NCBI GenBank assembly: GCA_937921835.1
Contig: CAKZVG010000314.1
Coordinates: forward strand, 1 to 5,292
Direction of reading: 5' to 3'
DNA from: an uncultured Bryobacteraceae bacterium
GTDB lineage: Bacteria; Acidobacteriota; Terriglobia; Bryobacterales; Bryobacteraceae
Length of the DNA: 5,292 nucleotides
A model generated the notes under the pieces. It was not told the origin of the DNA. It did not search any database and worked only from the letters and a program-made list of their open reading frames with translations. The stretch's first letter is position 1; each line of letters begins with the position of its first letter. The position numbers and the translations under genes are program-made. Positions 1-5,292 of the stretch are shown in pieces.

Positions 1-66
1 AATGCCCGCCGGAAGCTGACTGGCAAGCGCCAGCGCTGCGGCCAACACGGTAACACGTATCAGCAC
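1..66 (-). CDS. Exported protein, N-terminal signal peptide only (partial)
   Basis: The first 22 codons of a minus-strand gene that continues past the left edge. Translation from a GTG at 66-64 gives MLIRVTVLAAALALASQLPAG and onward: a short n-region with one Arg, a hydrophobic Val/Leu/Ala core (about residues 5-15) and a likely signal peptidase I site near A-S-Q or L-P-A-G. This is a Sec-type signal peptide, so the mature protein is predicted to be periplasmic, outer-membrane or secreted. The GTG start is chosen because GGAGG lies 9 nt upstream and a strong promoter lies further upstream on the same strand. The mature domain is outside the window, so no function can be given. Confidence 0.72.
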   Translation of the reverse strand, partial: MLIRVTVLAAALALASQLPAGI

Positions 67-75
67 GTCCTTTTT

Positions 76-80
76 CCTCC
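76..80 (-). promoter_or_regulatory. Shine-Dalgarno site (GGAGG) deciding the GTG start
   Basis: On the minus strand GGAGG is followed by nine bases (AAAAAGGAC) and then GTG. The strong match and good spacing fix the GTG at 66-64 as the start of the left-edge exported protein. Confidence 0.75.
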
Positions 81-91
81 GTATTCACCCC

Positions 92-130
92 TCGGGCCCT
101 CAGGCGCCCGAACGCGGGTTCTTAAAACCC
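92..130 (-). other. Two tandem hairpins in the predicted 5' leader
   Basis: Between the predicted transcription start (about 134) and the SD site, the minus-strand leader can form two consecutive hairpins. The first, at 130-116, is GGGTT-TTAAG-AACCC (5-bp stem, 5-nt loop). The second, at 111-92, is TCGGGC-GCCTGAGG-GCCCGA (6-bp stem, 8-nt loop). Neither has a U-tract after it, so neither looks like a canonical terminator. They leave the SD free in this simple fold. They could protect the mRNA 5' end or act as a small regulatory leader; the inverted repeats are seen, but the function is inferred. Confidence 0.4.
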
Positions 131-140
131 TATCGCCTCA

Positions 141-170
141 ATTATCGGAGGCTGGAGCGGAACCTGTCAA
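141..170 (-). promoter_or_regulatory. Sigma70-type promoter for the left-edge exported gene
   Basis: Read on the minus strand, a perfect -35 hexamer TTGACA (170-165) is followed by an 18-bp spacer and GATAAT (146-141), which matches the TATAAT -10 consensus at five of six positions. Transcription would start near 134, giving a leader of about 68 nt before the GTG. The surrounding stretch is more AT-rich than the coding DNA, as expected for a promoter. This is the only convincing promoter in the window. Confidence 0.75.
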
Positions 171-313
171 TGAGGAAGTTTGCAATTGTTTTCTCTTAGG
201 GCGGCAAGCATTACCGCTCAGGCACCGGCCACGCGGCTTCTAAGGTGCGCTCTATCACAACCTAAGTGCTTGCCACGACATACAGCCTCAGCCCAAACGT
301 TTCCCCAGGGCCA
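171..313. other. Gene-free stretch between promoter and terminator-like hairpin
   Basis: No believable gene here. A 66-codon open frame on the plus strand (180-380) lacks an SD, starts at TTG and runs into the 3' end of the opposing oxidoreductase gene, so it is not called. The stretch contains interleaved inverted repeats (see the repeat entry at 195-274) and a small GCACC/GGTGC inverted repeat (222-226 with 244-248). Operators for the adjacent promoter could lie here, but none is recognisable. Confidence 0.5.
195..274. repeat. Interleaved inverted repeats with pseudoknot-like order
   Basis: CTTAGG (195-200) pairs with CCTAAG (261-266), and GGCAAGCA (203-210) pairs with TGCTTGCC (267-274). 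The order is A-B-A'-B', so both pairs could form together only as a pseudoknot, or they could alternate. GCGG/CCGC (201-204 with 214-217) and GCACC/GGTGC lie inside. An 8-bp inverted repeat can arise by chance in a region of this size, so structure or function is only a possibility. Confidence 0.25.
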
Positions 314-339
314 AATCGGGGCGTCCGCCGCCCCTGATT
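314..339 (-). terminator. Hairpin downstream of the FAD oxidoreductase gene, possible terminator
   Basis: AATCGGGGCG (314-323) pairs with CGCCCC-T-GATT (329-339), giving a 10-bp stem with one bulged base and a 5-nt loop. It begins 17 bp beyond the TGA of the minus-strand oxidoreductase gene, where a terminator is expected. The sequence after the stem on the minus strand is only weakly T-rich (GATTTGG), so it is not a textbook intrinsic terminator. It could also act as a 3'-end stabilising hairpin. Confidence 0.42.
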
Positions 340-356
340 CAAAGCTTAAATTCGCT

Positions 357-1865
357 TCACGTTCGCCCAAGGCGTCCTAGTACCGCATCCGCCGCCCGGA
401 CGCCCCGGTATTGCGCTTCTTCGAACAGCGACAGCCCGCTTAAGTCGCTATTGGCATAGAGCAGCGTGCCCGAGAGCGCCGCCCACCGCCGGCGCTCTTC
501 GGAAAACAGAAACCCCACCGAAGGCCAGATCATGGCATGGCCCAGCCGCAGCACGTCAACGCGGGTAACGCATTCCCGGATATCCGGGTGCGCGCGCGCC
601 AGGTCATTCAGAATCGCCTCTTTCCAGTCGTCCCAGGCCGCGGCCAGCAGCCGCCTGCGCGCTACGGCGGGATCCTCACGGGCGAGCGCCCAATAGCACG
701 TCCAGACCGAGCGGCCCGGGCGCGCAACGAGGTTCTGATGCGTCGCCACGACGTAGCCCAGCGACGGCGAGCCGTAAATCACGTTGTCCCAGGCGGGTTC
801 GGAGTTGTGCTCGCGGGGCGGGCGGTCCAGGGTCAGGTTCGCGACCACCCACGGCGAGTACTCGAAGCCCTTGGCCTCCGGAGCGCCCTCGACGATATAG
901 TGCGCCAGGAAAGTGGGCGCGGCGAAGATGACGTGACCCGCGAGGTACTCGGCGGCTTCGGTGGTCACCCGCCAGCGGCGGCCGTCGCGCCGGATGGAGT
1001 AGACCATGGCGTTGGTCCTGACGTAGGGCGCCAGACGGTCCAGCAGCCGCCGCACGATCCAGCCGTTGCCCTCCGGCCAGGTCAGCGGACCCGGTTCGGC
1101 GGCCTCGCGCGAGGCGAAATAGTGGATGCCCGCCCAGGCGGAGGTGGCCTCCGCCGAAGCCCCGTAGTCGTCGCGGCAGCAGTAATCGGCGTACCAGCGC
1201 AGGTAGGGGGACGCGAATCCCTGCTCGCGCATCCAGGCGCCCATCGAGAGGCGGTCCAGCGGCGACGGCCGCGCCCCGCGCTCCATCGGCACGGTGAACT
1301 CGCCGCTGGCTCGGAACTCGCGCATTCGCTCCTGAAACCGGTGGAATTCGGCGCGGTCCCGAGCGGTGGCGGCCACCTCCGGCTCCAGCCCTTCCTGCCA
1401 GCGGCCGTGCAAAAACAGCCGCTCGCGCGGCGAGTGGCACAGGTGCCGCTCGTCCCAGACGCCGCCGCGCAGCAGGCCGAGTTCCTCGCATAGTTCACGC
1501 ACCAGGGGCGCATTGGCGCCGGGCAGCGGCAGGTAGTGGGCCGCCCAGGGATAGGCGCTGATTTCGTTCTCGCCCCAGCGGGCATTGCCCCCGGCGTCGC
1601 GTTCGAGTTCGAGCACCACGAAATCGCGAAAGCCGCGCCGCGCCATCCGCCAGGCCGCCGAGAGCCCGGCGACGCCGCCGCCTACAACCACCACCGGCGC
1701 CCGCTCCTTGCGAATGGGCGCCCGCAGGCAGGCGCGGTGCCGCAATTCGTGCGCGTAGGCGAAGGACTCGAGGACGAAGGAGCCCGCCACCGGGCGCCCG
1801 CTCTTGCGCCCCAGCCCCACCAGGGCGGCGCTCATAAACTGGCGGCGGGAGTGTGCCACTTCCAT
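357..1865 (-). CDS. Tat-type FAD-dependent oxidoreductase (amine oxidase-like)
   Basis: A 502-residue flavoprotein. The N-terminus carries SRRQFM (residues 6-11), a good twin-arginine motif, followed by a short hydrophobic stretch; Tat export would fit a protein that folds around FAD in the cytoplasm. A second, less polar stretch (about 25-38, ending FAYA) precedes the catalytic domain. The Rossmann dinucleotide fold begins at VVVVGGGVAGLSAAW (58-72), with GxGxxG at 62-67, an acidic strand end (LELE, 85-88) and GGNARW (92-97), as in amine oxidase and phytoene desaturase-like enzymes. The C-terminal LLYANSDLSGLSLFEEAQ and following RGVRAADAVL (468-495) matches the closing FAD-contact segment of that superfamily. 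A distinctive WYADYCCRDDYG (224-235) sits in the substrate domain. The substrate is unknown. The ATG has no visible SD. The gene is divergent from the M28 peptidase, 62 bp away. Confidence 0.85.
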   Translation of the reverse strand: MEVAHSRRQFMSAALVGLGRKSGRPVAGSFVLESFAYAHELRHRACLRAPIRKERAPVVVVGGGVAGLSAAWRMARRGFRDFVVLELERDAGGNARWGENEISAYPWAAHYLPLPGANAPLVRELCEELGLLRGGVWDERHLCHSPRERLFLHGRWQEGLEPEVAATARDRAEFHRFQERMREFRASGEFTVPMERGARPSPLDRLSMGAWMREQGFASPYLRWYADYCCRDDYGASAEATSAWAGIHYFASREAAEPGPLTWPEGNGWIVRRLLDRLAPYVRTNAMVYSIRRDGRRWRVTTEAAEYLAGHVIFAAPTFLAHYIVEGAPEAKGFEYSPWVVANLTLDRPPREHNSEPAWDNVIYGSPSLGYVVATHQNLVARPGRSVWTCYWALAREDPAVARRRLLAAAWDDWKEAILNDLARAHPDIRECVTRVDVLRLGHAMIWPSVGFLFSEERRRWAALSGTLLYANSDLSGLSLFEEAQYRGVRAADAVLGRLGRT

Positions 1866-1927
1866 CCAGCATACGGCAGCGTGGCGCCGCGGCTCGCGGG
1901 CGGTGGTATCCTCATTTCTTAATCGCT
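1866..1927. promoter_or_regulatory. Divergent intergenic region between oxidoreductase and peptidase genes
   Basis: This 62-bp spacer separates two outward-facing starts and should contain or overlap both promoters, unless they lie inside the opposing coding regions. I see no good -35/-10 pair on either strand. A weak TATCCT on the plus strand (1907-1912) lies 15 bp before the peptidase ATG and would imply a very short leader. Neither start has a recognisable purine-rich SD. The short spacing makes shared regulation possible but does not show it. Confidence 0.4.
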
Positions 1928-3517
1928 ATGAAACTGAATACCGCCGCGGCCGCCGTAGTGCTGGCCGTCTGCTGGATCTCCGCCTCGCCGGCCGAGGAGA
2001 GAGCGGACCTCGAAGCCATCCACCGCATCAAGGCCGAGGCCTTTGAGAACTCCAAGGCGATGGACACACTGTTCTATCTCACTGATGTGCACGGTCCCCG
2101 CCTGAACAACTCGCCCGGCTACCGCGCCGCCGCCGATTGGGCCCTGGCGCGCCTGAAGGAATGGGGCTTGTCGAACGTCAGGAAGGAGAGTTCCGGCACG
2201 TTCGGACGCGGCTGGCAACTGAAGCGCTTCTCGGCGCACCTGATCGAGCCCACCTACGCGCCACTGGCCGGCTTTCCGCTGGCCTGGACCCAGGGCACGA
2301 ACGGTCCGCTCACGGGGGAACCGGTGATGGCGCCGATGAGCAGCCCGGCGGATTTCGACAAGTACAAGGGAAAGCTCAAAGGCAAGATCGTTCTCACCGA
2401 CGCGCCTCGCGAGATCGCTCTCGGCCTGGAGCCGCAAGCCCGGCGGCTCAGCGAGGCCGATCTTTCGGCGCTGCTGATGGCGCCCACCCCGGGTGCGCGC
2501 CCGCCGCGCTCGCCCCTGCCCGCGCCCTTTACCTCGCGCGAGGAGTACATGAAATTCCGCGCTTCGGCGCGCGACTTCCTCCGCCGGGAAGGCGCCGCCG
2601 CGACGCTCTCGCTTTACTTCAAGGGTGACGGCGGTACGGTATTCGGAGCCGCCGGAGGGCCGTGGGAGCTGAAAGATCCGCTGCCCGTTCCCGGGATCAC
2701 GCTGAACGCAGAACACTACAACCGCATCGCCCGGCTGATCGACCGGAAGATCCGGGTGAAGGTCGAACTCGAAGTGGCGGTCGAAATCGACGAGAAGAAC
2801 GTGGAGTGCTTCAACCTCACGGGCGAGCTGCCGGGCAAGTCCAAGCAGGAAGAAGTCGTAATCCTGGGAGGCCACTTCGATTCCTGGCACGGCGGCACGG
2901 GCGCGGCCGACAACGCCGCCGGAGTCGCCGTCTCGATGGAAGCGGCCCGCATCCTGAAGACGCTCGGTCTCCCCCTGGCGCGCACCGTGCGGGTGGCGTT
3001 CTGGTCCGGCGAAGAGCAGGGCTTTCTCGGCTCGCGCGCTTACGTTAAGGAGCATTTCGCCGACCGCGCCACGATGCAGTTGAAGCCCGCCCACGCCCGC
3101 GTGGCGGCCTACTTCAATTACGACAACGGCGGCGGCAAAATCCGCGGCATCTACGCCCAGGGAAACGACATGGTCCGTCCCATTTTTGAGGCCTGGCTGG
3201 CGCCGCTCAAGGACCTGGGCGCGGCCACCGTCAGCCCGCGCAACACCGGCGGCACCGACCACCTGGCTTTCGACGAGGTGGGGCTGCCGGGCTTCCAATT
3301 CATCCAGGATCCGCTGAATTACTCCGCGCGCGTGCATCACTCGAACATGGACGTCTACGACGCCGTGCCTCCCGGCGACCTGATGCAATCGGCGGCGGTG
3401 ATGGCGGTCTTCGCCTATCATGCCGCCAACCGCGAGCAGATGCTGCCGCGCAAGCCGCTCCCCAAGCCGCAACCCCAGCGGGGCGAACGTCGCGGGACGG
3501 CCCCCGGCGGGCAGTGA
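1928..3517 (+). CDS. Secreted M28 family zinc metallopeptidase with PA domain (carboxypeptidase Q-like)
   Basis: A 529-residue exported zinc exopeptidase predicted to remove amino acids from peptides outside the cytoplasm. Residues 1-22 form a Sec signal peptide (MKLN, hydrophobic core, ASPA before EE). An N-terminal segment is followed by a PA-like region around the KYKGKLKGKIVLTD stretch (145-158), then the M28 domain from about 295 to 500. All expected dinuclear zinc-site residues are visible: H316 and D318 in GGHFDSW, D328 in GAADNAAG, catalytic E362 and zinc-binding E363 in SGEEQG, D399 in NYDN, and H470/H471 in HHSNMD. The GGHFDSWHGGTGAADNAAG arrangement resembles human CPQ and bacterial relatives. 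The open frame extends upstream to 1853, but the ATG at 1928 is chosen because it begins the signal peptide. The last 25 residues are rich in Pro, Arg and Lys and lie beyond the domain. The stop overlaps the next gene's start. Whether it is an amino- or carboxypeptidase cannot be decided here. Confidence 0.9.
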   Translation: MKLNTAAAAVVLAVCWISASPAEERADLEAIHRIKAEAFENSKAMDTLFYLTDVHGPRLNNSPGYRAAADWALARLKEWGLSNVRKESSGTFGRGWQLKRFSAHLIEPTYAPLAGFPLAWTQGTNGPLTGEPVMAPMSSPADFDKYKGKLKGKIVLTDAPREIALGLEPQARRLSEADLSALLMAPTPGARPPRSPLPAPFTSREEYMKFRASARDFLRREGAAATLSLYFKGDGGTVFGAAGGPWELKDPLPVPGITLNAEHYNRIARLIDRKIRVKVELEVAVEIDEKNVECFNLTGELPGKSKQEEVVILGGHFDSWHGGTGAADNAAGVAVSMEAARILKTLGLPLARTVRVAFWSGEEQGFLGSRAYVKEHFADRATMQLKPAHARVAAYFNYDNGGGKIRGIYAQGNDMVRPIFEAWLAPLKDLGAATVSPRNTGGTDHLAFDEVGLPGFQFIQDPLNYSARVHHSNMDVYDAVPPGDLMQSAAVMAVFAYHAANREQMLPRKPLPKPQPQRGERRGTAPGGQ

Positions 3518-4422
3518 GGCGCCGGGTCTTCCTGGGGCTGGCGGCCGGAACTGCCTGGACGCGGGATCAGGGGCCGCGCTACGGTCCGCCGGAAGAGATG
3601 GCCGTGCTCGCCGATACGGCGGTCAACGAGAGCAGCGGGGTGGCGGCTTCGCGGCGGCATCCCGGCGTCTACTGGACCCACAACGATTCGGGCGATGCGC
3701 CCCGCGTCTTCGCCTTCGACAGCGGCGGACGCGCGCTCGGGCGCTGGCTGCTCACCGGCGCGCACAACGTCGATTGGGAAGACATCGCCACCGGCCCCGG
3801 CCCCAGGCCGGGCACGCCGTATCTCTATGTGGGCGATATCGGCGACAACAGCCGCGTGCGCCAGTCCATCACCGTCTACCGAATCGAGGAACCCGCCGTG
3901 CTCGCGGGCGCCTGCCTGCGCGAATGCCGGACGCCGCCCGCCGAGGCCTTCCGTTTCGAGTACCCCCGCGGAGGCCCGTTCGACGCCGAAACGCTCCTGG
4001 TGCATCCGCGCACGGGCGGCCTCTACATCGTCACCAAGGCGATGGGCGAGCACGAGACCACCACCGTCTATAAAGCCCCGGCGCCGCTCACGGCCGGCAG
4101 GACAGTCCGCCTCCTCCAGGTGGCGCAACTGGACATCCCCGAACGGACGTTCGTGTCGCTCATCGGCGGGATCACCGGCGGCGCCATTTCGCCCGACGGC
4201 GCGCGGGTCGCCCTCTGCGACTACTTCCGCGCCTACGAGGCGGTGCTGCCCGCCGGGGCGCCCTTCGACGCCGTCTGGAAACGGGAGTTCCACGGCATTC
4301 CGCTCGGCCTCGCCGGGCAGCACGAAGGGATCTGCTACAGCGCGGACGGCCGGGCGCTCATCATCACCGCGGAAGGCCGCCCGTGCCGCGTGGTCCGGCT
4401 TAATCGGCTCAGCCTCCCTTGA
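3514..4422 (+). CDS. Exported beta-propeller-like protein of unknown function
   Basis: A 302-residue protein that starts at a GTG sharing GTGA with the peptidase stop, a 4-bp overlap typical of translational coupling. The N-terminus MRRRVFLGLAAGTAW has a twin-arginine-like RRxFL motif and a short hydrophobic core, suggesting export, possibly by Tat. The body has repeated short blade-like segments: NESSGVAAS (39-47), WTHNDSGD (54-61), DWEDIA (87-92), YLYVGDIGDN (103-112), FDAETLLVHP (156-165), GGAISPDG (222-229) and QHEGICYSADG (269-279). These resemble a widespread uncharacterised beta-propeller family, often annotated only as hypothetical protein, in which THNDSGD, DWE and GDIGDN recur. The acidic residues (D87/E89, D108/D111, D157/E159, E271) could line a metal or ligand site in the central channel; that is inference. 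No enzymatic activity can be assigned. Its stop overlaps the opposing cupin gene by 14 bp. Confidence 0.75.
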   Translation: MRRRVFLGLAAGTAWTRDQGPRYGPPEEMAVLADTAVNESSGVAASRRHPGVYWTHNDSGDAPRVFAFDSGGRALGRWLLTGAHNVDWEDIATGPGPRPGTPYLYVGDIGDNSRVRQSITVYRIEEPAVLAGACLRECRTPPAEAFRFEYPRGGPFDAETLLVHPRTGGLYIVTKAMGEHETTTVYKAPAPLTAGRTVRLLQVAQLDIPERTFVSLIGGITGGAISPDGARVALCDYFRAYEAVLPAGAPFDAVWKREFHGIPLGLAGQHEGICYSADGRALIITAEGRPCRVVRLNRLSLP

Positions 4423-4735
4423 GCATCGTCAGCAGCAGAATGGTGGGAGTCCTGGCGAAGATGGCGTGTTCGAGTTTGGGAGCCATGCGCGCCCACGCTC
4501 CCGCCGCCACGTCCAGTTCGTCGGCGCCGAGCTTGAGCTTGGCTTCGCCCTGGAGCACATGCAGAATCGCCGGCATGGGCGCGGTATGCGCGGTGAGTTC
4601 CTGTCCGGCGGCAAATCCGAAGATCACCACCTTCACCCGGTCGTCGTTGTAGAGGGTGCGGCTGAGGATGCCGTTGACCGGAATCTCGACCTCCCGCATC
4701 AGATCCGCGCTGAACTGGTAACTGGCCTCGGCCAT
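4409..4735 (-). CDS. Small single-domain cupin protein
   Basis: A 108-residue protein covering one cupin barrel and little else, so probably a cytoplasmic dimer. Motif 1 is G44-x5-H50-x-A52...A56-x6-G63, and motif 2 is G79 to P86-x-L-x-H90. H50 and H90 match metal-ligand positions of the cupin consensus, but the second His and the Glu of motif 1 are replaced by Ala52 and Ala56. The metal site may therefore be weak, altered or absent. Similar short cupins of the AP-x-x-A-x-L-x-V-L-x-G-E type are common and mostly uncharacterised. The reading frame stays open upstream into the dehydratase gene, but the ATG at 4735 is chosen because GGGAGG precedes it by 7 nt. It lies 14 bp after the dehydratase stop, so co-transcription is likely and a role in the same sugar-acid pathway is plausible. 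Its 3' end overlaps the convergent propeller gene. Confidence 0.82.
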   Translation of the reverse strand: MAEASYQFSADLMREVEIPVNGILSRTLYNDDRVKVVIFGFAAGQELTAHTAPMPAILHVLQGEAKLKLGADELDVAAGAWARMAPKLEHAIFARTPTILLLTMLKGG

Positions 4736-4742
4736 CGATGAA

Positions 4743-4748
4743 CCTCCC
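4743..4748 (-). promoter_or_regulatory. Shine-Dalgarno site (GGGAGG) of the cupin gene
   Basis: GGGAGG on the minus strand sits one base after the dehydratase TAG (4752-4750) and 7 nt before the cupin ATG. It rules out the longer upstream reading frame as the cupin start and supports separate initiation within one mRNA. Confidence 0.8.
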
Positions 4749-4749
4749 G

Positions 4750-5292
4750 CTACCATTTGAGCAGAGTTTGCCGCTCCACCTTCGCGGCGTCGATTTCCAT
4801 GCCGAAGCCCGGCCGTTCGGGCAGCGCGATCCGGCCGTTGACCGGCTGCAACGGGTGTTTGTCGAAGTAGTAGTACGAACTCATCTTGTTGATGAGGTAC
4901 TCGACCAGCGGGCAGGTCATGGGGGACTGGCTGGCCACCACGTGCAGCGCCGCGTGCAGGTTGTGGCCGTGCGGGACCACCTGGGCGTCGAAGAGCGAGG
5001 CAACAGCACAGATTTTCACCAGCTCGCTCGTGCCGCCGCACCATTCCGGATCGGCCTGCACCACCGAGATGGCGCCCGCGCGCAGATAATCGTGCGTCTC
5101 CCAACGCCCGTAGAAGTGCTCGCCGGAAGCCACCGGGACGGAGGTCGCGCGGCGCAGCGCGGCGAAGCTCTCGATCTTGTCCGAGGAGAACGCTTCTTCG
5201 ATCCATCGCGGCCGATACTGCTCCACCTGCTTGGCCCACCCAAGGGCATAGTTGAGGTCCCAGGCCGAGAAGGCGTCGAACATGAGGTCGAC
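4750..5292 (-). CDS. Enolase-superfamily acid-sugar dehydratase, L-rhamnonate dehydratase-like (C-terminal part)
   Basis: The last 180 residues of a mandelate racemase/muconate lactonizing enzyme-type protein; the frame is open to the right edge and the true start is outside. Counting from the edge, the three Mg ligands are visible as D6 (LMFDAF), E32 (WIEEAF) and E58 (SGEH). The dehydratase/racemase Asp-His dyad is D81 (QADPEWCGG) and H108 (VVPHGH). GEH followed by an aromatic/Arg segment, QxDxxWCGGxxELxK, VVPHG and the ending PxNGRIxLPxxPGFGMEID closely follow the L-rhamnonate dehydratase subgroup. These enzymes remove water from a sugar acid to give a 2-keto-3-deoxy acid. The exact substrate cannot be read from the C-terminal half because the N-terminal capping domain, which shapes specificity, is missing. 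It is followed at 14 bp by the cupin gene, so the two probably form an operon. Confidence 0.88.
   Translation of the reverse strand, partial: VDLMFDAFSAWDLNYALGWAKQVEQYRPRWIEEAFSSDKIESFAALRRATSVPVASGEHFYGRWETHDYLRAGAISVVQADPEWCGGTSELVKICAVASLFDAQVVPHGHNLHAALHVVASQSPMTCPLVEYLINKMSSYYYFDKHPLQPVNGRIALPERPGFGMEIDAAKVERQTLLKW

Noticed and set aside
170..199. A nine-codon frame (MRKFAIVFS) that could be a leader peptide
   Set aside because: It starts on the -35 hexamer of the minus-strand promoter, SD spacing is poor, and no plus-strand gene follows that it could regulate.
180..380. A 66-codon plus-strand frame near the left edge
   Set aside because: It begins at TTG without an SD, lacks any domain or signal, and overlaps the 3' end of the opposing oxidoreductase gene.
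537..1493. A 318-codon open frame on the plus strand inside the oxidoreductase gene
   Set aside because: It is antisense to the FAD enzyme, has no SD or domain, and has the Arg/Ala/Pro/Gly composition of a shadow frame.
1853..1927. A 25-codon upstream extension of the M28 peptidase
   Set aside because: It would place Arg-rich residues before a clear signal peptide and overlap the start of the divergent oxidoreductase gene; the ATG at 1928 fits the family much better.
1919..3472. A 517-codon open frame on the minus strand across the M28 peptidase gene
   Set aside because: It is fully antisense to a gene with a signal peptide and every catalytic residue of its family. Its own translation is low-complexity (Arg, Gly, Val, His rich) with no recognisable domain, as expected for a GC-rich shadow frame.
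3418..4323. A 301-codon open frame on the minus strand across the propeller gene
   Set aside because: It is antisense to a gene with recognisable family motifs and a coupled start; its translation shows no domain.
4736..5239. An upstream extension of the cupin frame to 276 residues
   Set aside because: It runs out of frame through the dehydratase gene and is Arg/Ala/Gly-rich; the SD at 4748-4743 fixes the start at 4735.
1..5292. Mobile element, defence system or CRISPR in this window
   Set aside because: I saw no transposase, integrase, nuclease, toxin or methyltransferase motifs, no terminal repeats and no regularly spaced repeats; all recognised genes are metabolic or exported enzymes and binding proteins.

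Overview
This is a GC-rich, densely coding bacterial chromosomal window. It holds four complete genes and two genes cut by the window edges. I see no rRNA, tRNA, CRISPR array, transposase, integrase or phage gene. The base composition, the run of exported proteins (Sec- and Tat-type N-termini) and the mix of a PA-domain M28 peptidase with an acid-sugar dehydratase suggest a free-living Gram-negative heterotroph. An Acidobacteriota (Bryobacter/Solibacter-like) origin is my best guess, but no marker gene is present to prove it.

Layout: (1) Positions 1-170, minus strand: the first 22 codons of an exported protein that runs off the left edge, with a clear SD and a near-consensus sigma70-type promoter (TTGACA-N18-GATAAT). 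The predicted leader of about 68 nt contains two hairpins. (2) Positions 171-356: a gene-free stretch with a hairpin that may end transcription of the next gene. (3) 357-1865, minus: a Tat-type FAD-dependent amine-oxidase-like oxidoreductase. (4) 1866-1927: a 62-bp divergent spacer. (5) 1928-3517, plus: a secreted carboxypeptidase Q-like M28 zinc peptidase, followed at a 4-bp GTGA overlap by (6) 3514-4422, plus: a predicted exported beta-propeller-like protein. (7) 4409-4735, minus: a small cupin whose 3' end overlaps the propeller gene by 14 bp. It sits 14 bp downstream of (8) 4750-5292, minus: the C-terminal 180 residues of an enolase-superfamily acid-sugar dehydratase of the L-rhamnonate dehydratase type.

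There appear to be three or four transcription units. The M28 peptidase and propeller gene look translationally coupled and probably act together outside the cytoplasm. The dehydratase and cupin form a separate, probably cytoplasmic, sugar-acid unit read toward them. The FAD enzyme is divergent from the peptidase, and nothing in the sequence ties it to that pathway. I did not find a convincing undescribed multi-gene system. The best leads are the structured leader behind the strong promoter, the poorly characterised propeller protein coupled to the peptidase, and the cupin with a depleted metal site.
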